A DNA stretch of 64,000 bases from Salinimicrobium terrae DSM 17865 (GTDB lineage: Bacteria; Bacteroidota; Bacteroidia; Flavobacteriales; Flavobacteriaceae): NCBI RefSeq assembly GCF_000424665.1, contig NZ_KE384222.1, positions 297,022 through 361,021 of the forward strand, given 5' to 3'. The translations under genes were made by a program, and so were the position numbers. Below, piece after piece: positions 8,172 to 14,825 of this stretch. The notes beneath the pieces are model-generated. The model saw only the letters and a list, made by a program, of their open reading frames with translations, did not search any database and was not told where the DNA came from. Numbering within the stretch: position 1 is the first letter of the stretch; each line of letters begins with the position of its first letter.

Positions 8172-9170
8172 ATGAAAAATTCAATTCAATTATCAGTAAG
8201 AACATTAAAAAATGTGGTGTGGCTTTTCTGCCTTGCATTGTTATTTAGCTGTGAGGCCGAACCGGTTCTTCAGGAGGAAATAAACGCAGCCGATCTGGGG
8301 GTTAAGAAAAACCACAATATAGTGGATATAGTATCGACTCATATGAACATTGAGGTGCAATCGACCATTCCTTCGGGATGGACCACCTTTAGATATGATA
8401 ACAGGAGCCATAATCCTCACTTTGTTTTATTTGACAAACTACCTGAAGGTAAAACGGTGGAAGACAGTAAGGCAGAAGTAGTCCCGGTTTTTCAGGATAT
8501 TATTGATGCTATAGCCCAAGAAGATGAAGATGCTTTGAACCAGGCTTTAAGCGAATTACCGGCATGGAGCGGGGAAATAATTTATTCCGGGGGCACAGGA
8601 TTATTATCACCCAATCATATTTCTGAAATCACAGTTTACATGGAACCGGGGACGTATGTGCTGGAGTGCTATGTGAAAGATTCCGAAGGTGTTTTCCATG
8701 CCACCAGGGGGATGATAACCGGAATGGTGGTCACTGAGGACCACAATGGAAACAAAGAGCCAAAATTCACTATGGAGGTGAGGATCTCTTCAGAAACCGG
8801 GATAGAATTTGATAAAAAGGTACGTCCGGGAAAACATCTGATAAAAGCCTTTTTTGAGGACCAGACTGTTTATACTCATTTTCTGGGACACGACATCCAC
8901 CTGGTGAGGCTGGATGAAAATACAGATCTTGATGAGCTGAACAGCTGGATGAACTGGTCAGATCCCAATGCTTTTAAAACACCTGCCCCTGAAGGAGTTG
9001 AATTCCTTGGTGGAATGCAGGACTTACCTGCTTTGGAAGGTAAGGAGGAATCTCACGTTGGATATTTTGATGCTCACCTGAAACCGGGTACTTATGCCTT
9101 CATTGCAGAAGTTCCGGACCCAATGAGCAAGGGAATGTTTGAGGTGTTTACTGTACCGTCAGCCAGATAA
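8172..9170 (+). CDS. lipoprotein with two cupredoxin-like domains (paralogue B)
   Basis: Paralogue of the preceding lipoprotein, sharing the blocks SGWTTFRYxNxS, PGTYVxECYVK, HFLGHDxHLxRL and TDLDELNSWM. Start taken at the ATG at 8172 rather than 8094 because only this gives a clean signal peptide with lipobox LLFSC (Cys27). The type 1 copper ligands of domain 1 are present: His83, Cys166, His176 and Met181 (ECYVKDSEGVFHATRGM). Domain 2 (residues about 200-330) retains the fold motifs but loses the Cys/His ligands. The gap to gene A is under 90 bp, indicating one operon; a terminator hairpin follows at 9195. The tandem pair is probably a local duplication that diverged, perhaps for two partners or metals. 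Function otherwise unknown. Confidence 0.75.
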   Translation: MKNSIQLSVRTLKNVVWLFCLALLFSCEAEPVLQEEINAADLGVKKNHNIVDIVSTHMNIEVQSTIPSGWTTFRYDNRSHNPHFVLFDKLPEGKTVEDSKAEVVPVFQDIIDAIAQEDEDALNQALSELPAWSGEIIYSGGTGLLSPNHISEITVYMEPGTYVLECYVKDSEGVFHATRGMITGMVVTEDHNGNKEPKFTMEVRISSETGIEFDKKVRPGKHLIKAFFEDQTVYTHFLGHDIHLVRLDENTDLDELNSWMNWSDPNAFKTPAPEGVEFLGGMQDLPALEGKEESHVGYFDAHLKPGTYAFIAEVPDPMSKGMFEVFTVPSAR

Positions 9171-9194
9171 TGTTAAGGTGCATCCTCTAAAGAC

Positions 9195-9224
9195 AGATCA
9201 TTAGCAACAGTTAATGATCTTTTT
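9195..9224 (+). terminator. intrinsic terminator of the lipoprotein operon
   Basis: Stem AGATCATTA / TAATGATCT around loop GCAACAGT, followed by TTTTT; 25 bp after the stop of paralogue B. Confidence 0.75.
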
Positions 9225-9354
9225 GTTGCAATGATCTTGTTTATATTAGCATACTAAAGAACGCCCTTTGTTTTTAGGACTTGATTTAAACGGATCAATC
9301 TCAAATGTTGTGGAGATATTGAAGTAAAGCCAGATATTTGCAGAAAAACTAGAG

Positions 9355-9717
9355 GTGGATAATTACCTGGATTTACTTAAGCTTGTATTGCCGCAATTCC
9401 TTGTAGAGCATTTTGATCTGATTAGAAGCAGAAAAGAAAAAGAAGTACTTCACCTTTACTTTGAGGAACGCAATACTCCTCCTCAGGAACATTCCTCAAA
9501 ACTTTTAGTGTCTAAAGGATTCCATAAAGAAGTTACTATTCAGGATTTTCCCTTGCGAGGTAATACAGTTTATCTACATGTCAGACGTCGTAGATGGATA
9601 GATAAAGATACAGGTCAACTGGTTCAAAGAGACTGGAACTTAGTAGCACAGGGAACTCGTTTAACCACAGAGTTCGCTGCTTTTTTAAAAGAAATTAGTC
9701 GATACGAAGGCATCTGA
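9355..9717 (+). CDS. ISAon1-type transposase, N-terminal part
   Basis: 120-residue N-terminal region of an ISL3-family transposase of the ISAon1 type, beginning at a GTG codon. Bacteroidota copies of this element commonly carry the N-terminal region as a separate reading frame upstream of the catalytic part, and that is the arrangement here. Basic residues (VRRRRWIDKDTG) fit a DNA-binding role. The frame ends RYEGI then TGA at 9715, while homology-like sequence (ASDCHTIGSFFAVNG) continues in the +1 frame from 9710, so a +1 shift over the GAAGG at 9706-9710 would give a single protein. Whether the shift is programmed or a mutation cannot be told from one copy. Confidence 0.75.
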   Translation: MDNYLDLLKLVLPQFLVEHFDLIRSRKEKEVLHLYFEERNTPPQEHSSKLLVSKGFHKEVTIQDFPLRGNTVYLHVRRRRWIDKDTGQLVQRDWNLVAQGTRLTTEFAAFLKEISRYEGI

Positions 9718-10681
9718 TTGTCATACCATCGGTTCCTTCTTTGCTGTTAATGGCAAAAAATTGCAGCGCCAGTACAAAGATCATCTGAGTGATTTTAAAG
9801 AGTGGAAAGAAAAGAAACATGCTAAACGCTACTTGATCTTTCCTGAAAATATCGGTCCTCATCTTTCTCTAGATGAAACAGCTCTATCCCAGGGAGAACT
9901 CTACACTATCATCACCAATAAAAAAGCTAAGGGCAAAAAAGGTGCTTTGGTTGCTATTATAGCAGGGACAAAGGCAGAACCAATCGTCAAGCAACTACTT
10001 AAAATACCTTCATCTCTGCGAAACAAGGTTCGGGAGATAACACTGGACATGGCTTTTTCCATGAAGCATATCGCTTCTAAATGCTTCCCAAAAGCTATTC
10101 AGGTAACGGATAGGTTCCACGTCCAGAAGCTAGCTATAGATGCACTTCAGGATCTAAGAATCAAACACCGATGGGAAGCTATTGACAGAGAGAATGAACA
10201 ACTACAAAAGAATAAGCAAAGAGGAAGCAAATATATCCCTGAGTTGCTGCCAAATGGTGATTCTCATAAACAATTACTTGCCAGAAGCAGATATCTACTC
10301 TACAAAGCCACCTCAAAATGGACAAAAAAACAATCAAAGCGTGCAGAGATCCTCTTCAAAGAATACCCTGATATCCACAGGGCTTATTCTCTGGTGAACA
10401 ACCTGAGAAGCATATTTAATCAAACAAAAGATAAAGGTGTAGCCTTCACAAGGATGGCGCACTGGTACAGAGATGTGGAAGAATCTGATTTTAGTGCCTT
10501 CAATACTGTAGCTAATAGTATTAAGCTCAACTATAGATCAATCTTAAACTACTTTACAAACAGAAGTACCAATGCCTCTGCAGAATCATTTAATGCCAAA
10601 ATAAAAGCCTTCAGAAGTCAATTCAGAGGTGTCAAAAACATTGAATTTTTCCTCTTCAGATTAACCAGAATTTTTGCCTAG
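9710..10681 (+). CDS. ISAon1-type transposase, catalytic part (DDE)
   Basis: Catalytic domain of the ISL3-family transposase. The acidic triad is visible: Asp in HLSLDETAL, Asp in VTDRFHVQ and Glu in NASAESFNAKIK, followed by the usual C-terminal FFLFRLTRIFA. The first ATG in this frame is at 9761? reading-frame evidence shows coding similarity back to 9710, before any ATG-like start, so expression probably depends on the frameshift from the upstream frame. There are no internal stops, so the element may still be active. It cuts and moves the IS; no passenger gene is present. Confidence 0.8.
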   Translation, partial: ASDCHTIGSFFAVNGKKLQRQYKDHLSDFKEWKEKKHAKRYLIFPENIGPHLSLDETALSQGELYTIITNKKAKGKKGALVAIIAGTKAEPIVKQLLKIPSSLRNKVREITLDMAFSMKHIASKCFPKAIQVTDRFHVQKLAIDALQDLRIKHRWEAIDRENEQLQKNKQRGSKYIPELLPNGDSHKQLLARSRYLLYKATSKWTKKQSKRAEILFKEYPDIHRAYSLVNNLRSIFNQTKDKGVAFTRMAHWYRDVEESDFSAFNTVANSIKLNYRSILNYFTNRSTNASAESFNAKIKAFRSQFRGVKNIEFFLFRLTRIFA

Positions 10682-10824
10682 TCCACAACACGGGAACCCT
10701 CTTTTCTGTTCAAATTATTAGCACGGCTAAATGCTAACACTAACAAAGATAAATTAAATTTTCCTTACCTGATCTGAAGTTAATTTTCAGTTACCGTACA
10801 GAAACCGTACAAATTAGGAAATAA

Positions 10825-10865
10825 AAAAGCCGTAAACCCTTATAAACAAAGGAAATACGGCTTTT
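10825..10865 (-). terminator. intrinsic terminator of ssrA
   Basis: On the minus strand, stem AAAAGCCGTA / TACGGCTTTT just past the tmRNA 3' end, followed by TTTATTT. The stem is symmetrical, so it could also work for plus-strand transcripts. Confidence 0.75.
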
Positions 10866-10870
10866 AATAG

Positions 10871-11267
10871 TGGAGTCGGAGGGGTTCGAACCCTCGTCCA
10901 AACAAGCAATTCAGAAGCTTTCTACACGTTTAGTCTTCGTTTAATTTTCGATGCAAAGCCGGCCGAAAACCACCAACTTTGCACTTATCCTCAATTAAAT
11001 TTCGGAACTACATCAAGGTCCTGCAGTTCCTATATTTACTTTATCGGTGCCTCTTATGTGAATGCCGTAAATCAAGGCCTTCACGAGACATCTTGGCTCC
11101 CTACCTTGTAGGGACTAGAGCAATCCTACTATGATTCGGATTATGCTGCCAAGGCGTAGTTATTCTCGCCGTTTAAAAAGTGTGAAAAATGAGATTTACG
11201 AGCTATTTCCCAGCGCTCGACGTGCTTACAACTCAATTAGACTCGCTGTCAAAACCAAGTCGACCCC
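10871..11267 (-). ncRNA. ssrA: tmRNA (ssrA)
   Basis: Transfer-messenger RNA that rescues stalled ribosomes and adds a degradation tag. On the minus strand the 5' end reads GGGGTCGACTTGGTTTTGAC, the typical tmRNA start, and pairs (GGGGTCG with CGACTCC) with the 3' end, which carries a T-arm GAGGG-TTCGAAC-CCCTC and discriminator A. CCA is not encoded. The tag frame at 11,141-11,170 reads GENNYALAA then TAA, with GGC as resume codon; a tag ending YALAA is typical of Bacteroidota. Length about 397 nt, one piece. An IS lies 170 bp beyond its 3' end, a common integration site. No protein gene is coded on the opposite strand here. Confidence 0.96.
11141..11170 (-). other. tmRNA proteolysis-tag reading frame (GENNYALAA)
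   Basis: GGC GAG AAT AAC TAC GCC TTG GCA, then GCA and stop TAA on the minus strand inside ssrA. Together with the alanine carried by the charged tmRNA this gives the tag AGENNYALAA. Confidence 0.95.
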
Positions 11268-11436
11268 AATATGTAAAGAACTTCTGCAATATTATTGCAT
11301 TTTTCGTGCCAATGTTTATGGCGGCTTCCTCTCCTCAAAAGCTGAGAGGAACCGGGCTTTCCGCTGTATCCCCGGAAAAGATCGGGGGATGCCGCTTCAA
11401 TCCCTGCCGCAAAAATAGGAATTAAAAACGGCTTTT

Positions 11437-11464
11437 TTGGACCCCTTTATAATTCTTATCTTTG
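11437..11464 (+). promoter_or_regulatory. Bacteroidota-type promoter (TTG-N17-TATCTTTG)
   Basis: TTG at 11,437-11,439 and TATCTTTG at 11,457-11,464 match the -33/-7 consensus of the phylum; start codon is 35 bp downstream. Confidence 0.65.
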
Positions 11465-11498
11465 AGATTATCCAAACAAATTCAAAAGCCATTCCAAA

Positions 11499-12716
11499 AT
11501 GATAAAATTTGCCCTTATAAAAGAGCGAAAAACTCCCCCGGATCGTCGTGTAGTATTTTCTCCTGAAAAACTTAAAGAAGCTGTACAACAATTTCCTGAG
11601 GCTGAATTCATGGTGGAAAGGTCCGACATAAGGATCTTTACAGATGAGGAGTATCGGCAGGCAGGTTTTGAAGTAGTTGAGGATATTTCCAGTTGTGATG
11701 TTATGCTGGGCGTCAAGGAAGTTCCGCTTCCTTATCTGGTTCCAAATAAAAAGTATTTCTTTTTTTCCCACACTATTAAAAAGCAGCCTTACAACCGGGA
11801 TTTACTGCGGGAGATCCTCAAAAATAACATTGAACTTTATGACCATGAGGTGATCATCAATGAAACCGGTGGGAGGCTCATTGGCTTCGGAAGATATGCC
11901 GGTTTGGTTGGGGCCTATAATGGTTTCCGCGGAATAGGCCTCAAAAATGGCATTTTTGAGCTGCCCAAAGCTGAATCCCTGCCCGACCTCAATGCCATGT
12001 TGGCAGAACTTGACAGGATTTCCCTTCCGCCGCTAAAGATCGCACTTACCGGAAGCGGAAAAGTTGCCCACGGCGCGCGGGAGATTCTCGATCATTTACA
12101 GGTAAAAAAAGTGGATGTAAAGAACTTTTTAAATGACACTTTTGATACCTCTGTTTATTGCCAGATTGACGTTCTCGACTATAACGCTCGTAAGGATGGA
12201 AGTCCTGGTAGTAATGCAGAGTTTTTTAACCATCCTGAACGTTACGAATCAAATTTTGAAAGGTTTACACATGCAGCCGATTTTTTTATAGCCGGACATT
12301 TCTATGGGGAAGGTGCTCCGGTATTTTTCACCAATGAAGATGCAAAGTCACCAGATTTCAGGATTAAATATATAGCAGACATTTCCTGTGATATTGCAGG
12401 ACCGGTTGCAAGTACCATTCGTCCTTCTACCATAGCCGAACCATTTTACGGTTATGATCCTAAAGAGGAGAGGGAAGTGGATTTTCGGGAGGAAAATGCT
12501 ATTCTGGTTATGGCTGTTGATAACCTGCCCTGCGAAGTTCCCAAAGATGCCAGTGAAGGATTCGGAGAAATGTTCCTGAAAAACGTACTGCCTGCATTTT
12601 TCAACGGAGACAAGGACGGAATTCTCCAAAGGGCCAGAATGACCAAGAATGGCAGACTCACCAGTCATTTTGATTATCTTGAGGACTACATAAAGGGTGA
12701 AGAAATAGGAATATGA
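11499..12716 (+). CDS. NAD(P)-dependent oxidoreductase, saccharopine dehydrogenase/alanine dehydrogenase-like
   Basis: 405-residue protein of the alanine dehydrogenase/PNT N-domain superfamily, closest in shape to NAD-dependent saccharopine dehydrogenase (lysine-forming, LYS1 type). The N-terminal catalytic domain starts KFALIKERKTPPDRRVVFSP, the usual ligand-binding strand with Lys-Glu-Arg. A Rossmann segment is at about 180-200 (KIALTGSGKVAHGAREIL). The end carries IADISCDIAGPVAST, the conserved NAD/substrate region of the family. There is no signal peptide. Flavobacteria make lysine by the DAP route, so the in vivo substrate is unclear and amino-acid dehydrogenase is the safest description. 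It has its own TAnnTTTG promoter and stands alone. Confidence 0.78.
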   Translation: MIKFALIKERKTPPDRRVVFSPEKLKEAVQQFPEAEFMVERSDIRIFTDEEYRQAGFEVVEDISSCDVMLGVKEVPLPYLVPNKKYFFFSHTIKKQPYNRDLLREILKNNIELYDHEVIINETGGRLIGFGRYAGLVGAYNGFRGIGLKNGIFELPKAESLPDLNAMLAELDRISLPPLKIALTGSGKVAHGAREILDHLQVKKVDVKNFLNDTFDTSVYCQIDVLDYNARKDGSPGSNAEFFNHPERYESNFERFTHAADFFIAGHFYGEGAPVFFTNEDAKSPDFRIKYIADISCDIAGPVASTIRPSTIAEPFYGYDPKEEREVDFREENAILVMAVDNLPCEVPKDASEGFGEMFLKNVLPAFFNGDKDGILQRARMTKNGRLTSHFDYLEDYIKGEEIGI

Positions 12717-12750
12717 ATTTCCTTTGAGTTGCATCTAGATACTTAAATAA

Positions 12751-12897
12751 GGGCTGTCTCAAAAGCCTGGGTAAAGTCTACTTGTCCACGTGTCGGGAGT
12801 TTCATGTTCTACTATATTCTGAATAATCAGATTAAATAGATTCTGAATGCCAAAACTTCGGAACGGAAAGGAGACCTGGTAGCTTTTAAACAGCCCC
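12751..12897. repeat. MITE-like element with terminal inverted repeats
   Basis: A 147-bp non-coding block bounded by GGGCTGTCTCAAAAGC (12,751-12,766) and GCTTTTAAACAGCCCC (12,882-12,897), imperfect inverted copies. The left tip GGGCTGTCTCAAAAG resembles the ends of several transposase-coding IS families. It fills the gap between two convergent genes and codes for nothing, so a non-autonomous element or IS remnant is likely. Confidence 0.5.
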
Positions 12898-12921
12898 TAA
12901 TATCTTGATGATCTTAATATT

Positions 12922-14517
12922 TTAAGTTGGATTAATTGGATCATTTGGACCGGCACCTGCAGGACCATTTTTATCGGGATCTCTTCCCTGATCCCGGCGG
13001 TTAGGATCAGACTGTCGATCTACTGGCGGTACATCGCGATTTCCACCTGTGTTGGGTTTATTCCTGTCTCCCGGGTCTATAGGTTTCGACCTGAATCCGG
13101 GAGAGTCAGGTTTGTCCTGCGAACCTGGTCGGGGTGGAGTTGAACTTCCGGCTTTGTCCGGGTCATTTCCTGTGCCGGTATTGGAAGTGTTGTCTGTACT
13201 TTTTGTATTACCCGGTTTATCAAAAGAGGTTTCAGGGGTACTCGAGGTCTCTTTTACTATTCGTGAGCCAGTGGCACTGCTGGTTCCTGAGCTTCCGGTT
13301 TTGCCTGTCACATCGGGATTATTACGGTTTGGATCTTCAGCTTTAGCTGCTTCACTTCTAAACTTCTGAATAATATCTCGAAAATGTTCTCCCGCTGCTT
13401 CGCGACCACCAAGTCCATAACTTAAAGCTACAGCTACGGCAATAGCTCCTAGAATTAATCCGAAGGCCAGTTCCACGATCTCATTGGCTATTCCCATAGT
13501 TCTTAAGGCAATGGCAATGAAAAGAGCAAGTGAAGCCCATCTTATTACCCCTGCGATAAAATGGTTTTTACTTGAGCGGGTCATGGTGTTGTAGATCAAC
13601 AAAGAGATATAATTACCTATGGCAAGAATTACAAGTCCGAATAAAATTTGACCTGTAATTTCAAGGATTTGGTGCAGAATTTCTGTTAGCCTTGAAAGCC
13701 CCAGGATCTCTACAGCTGTAATGATTCCGAAGAAGACCAGGAAGAAGTAAATAAGATTTGCGATAATTCTTGAAAGGGATTGTCCGGCTCCTATCATATT
13801 GTCGATCTGAATTTTTTCTCCGGCACGGTCAAGGCCCATACTTTTAAAAAGATCTTCTAAAAAATTTGCCAGATATTTTCCGCCCCATATAAAAACAATC
13901 AGGATAAGAGCGGCGATCACTATTTCTCCAATAAGCTCGGTAAAACCATAAAGGATATCGTTTGCAGGTTCTGAGATGGCATCCAGTCTCAGGGTGTTAA
14001 AAGCCTGTATGAGAAAGGGAATAAAAATTAGGATGAACACAATTTTCCGTAAGATGTTCACCAGCTTATCGGTATCTTTAAACCCTGTTTTATCTACCCA
14101 TCTGTCCAGTAATCCGCCGCCTATATTAATGAGGTTGGCGACAAATTTTGCCAGCACGTAACCTATAAATCCTATAAGAAGTGCGCCTATTAAATTAGGA
14201 ATAAAAGAAAGGAATTCATTTAACATATTCTCAAGCGGGGCAAGGACGCCACTTATCCCCAGAACTTCCAAAGCAATTATAAGGACGAAGATCATTATTA
14301 AATAGTAGAAAATATTTCCGACGAATACATTCGTATCGTCAATATTATCTCCTCCAAAAATTCGTTCATCCCAGGAGGTCTTTCTAAGCAGTTTTACCAC
14401 CATGACTTCAATAGCTTTGGCGATAAGCCAGCCTATAAGAAGGACGAGTAGAGCACCTAAAAGATTAGGTAAAAAATAGGCAATACGATCCCCCATGTTT
14501 TCCAGTTGAGTTCCCAT
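12922..14517 (-). CDS. CmpX/MscS-type mechanosensitive channel with TM-helix repeats and disordered tail
   Basis: Polytopic inner-membrane protein (531 aa) with repeated conserved TM-helix units (PF05552-like): each reads roughly FxPNLLGALLVLLIGWLIAK (N-terminus), FIPNLIGALLIGFIGYVLAK (about 105) and EITGQILFGLVILAIGNYIS (about 280). At least eight membrane segments are visible to about residue 380. A loop GLGGREAAGEHFRDIIQKF follows, the small cytoplasmic element of these channels. The last about 130 residues are a low-complexity Gly/Ser/Thr/Asn/Asp/Pro tail, probably disordered. The full MscS beta domain is missing, so this is the CmpX-like group, thought to open on membrane stretch. The tail is a variable addition of unknown use. 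It is a single-gene unit. Confidence 0.82.
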   Translation of the reverse strand: MGTQLENMGDRIAYFLPNLLGALLVLLIGWLIAKAIEVMVVKLLRKTSWDERIFGGDNIDDTNVFVGNIFYYLIMIFVLIIALEVLGISGVLAPLENMLNEFLSFIPNLIGALLIGFIGYVLAKFVANLINIGGGLLDRWVDKTGFKDTDKLVNILRKIVFILIFIPFLIQAFNTLRLDAISEPANDILYGFTELIGEIVIAALILIVFIWGGKYLANFLEDLFKSMGLDRAGEKIQIDNMIGAGQSLSRIIANLIYFFLVFFGIITAVEILGLSRLTEILHQILEITGQILFGLVILAIGNYISLLIYNTMTRSSKNHFIAGVIRWASLALFIAIALRTMGIANEIVELAFGLILGAIAVAVALSYGLGGREAAGEHFRDIIQKFRSEAAKAEDPNRNNPDVTGKTGSSGTSSATGSRIVKETSSTPETSFDKPGNTKSTDNTSNTGTGNDPDKAGSSTPPRPGSQDKPDSPGFRSKPIDPGDRNKPNTGGNRDVPPVDRQSDPNRRDQGRDPDKNGPAGAGPNDPINPT

Positions 14518-14825
14518 AATTTATTCTTTTTTTAAGATAGTTAGTACTTGAAGGTAGTTTAAAAAGCACTTATGCTACAGGCAGTTAACAGGATTTTAGA
14601 AAAATATTGAGGTTCTTGTTAATATTTTTTTATGCCAGAATTGAGAAATAGAATTGAAAGAAATTAGGTGTAGCAAGGGCTGAAAGCTAATGCCATTTTT
14701 CAGAAAAAAAGTTTATTTATTTTTCAACAGTCTTTAGTTAATAACAAAGCCGGGGGTGGTAATTGAAAACTCAGGAATTAAAATAACTTTATCCCTCTTT
14801 CAAGTTAAAACAAAAACAAACGGCC
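14518..14825. other. 308-bp divergent intergenic region, no feature recognised
   Basis: Upstream of both the channel gene and nrdJ. I looked for a cobalamin riboswitch (B12 box GCCACTG-like) because nrdJ needs B12 and found none, and no NrdR-box pair is evident. AT-rich, so promoters for both genes are expected here. Confidence 0.4.

Larger units (their letters stand above)
9255..10704 (+). mobile_element. ISL3-family (ISAon1-type) insertion sequence
   Basis: Holds the two-frame transposase described below. Ends are approximate: reading inward, the left (about 9258) and right (about 10,700) sides share an imperfect inverted pattern ending GGACT (TTTTTAGGACTTG and TTGTGGACTAGG). I cannot identify the exact tips or a target duplication by eye. 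It sits between the lipoprotein operon and ssrA. Confidence 0.6.

Noticed and set aside
11131..11425. Plus-strand frames of 78-95 codons
   Set aside because: They lie antisense to tmRNA and its upstream region, with no conserved features.
14518..14825. Cobalamin riboswitch before nrdJ
   Set aside because: No B12 box or characteristic junction could be found by eye in the 308 bp.
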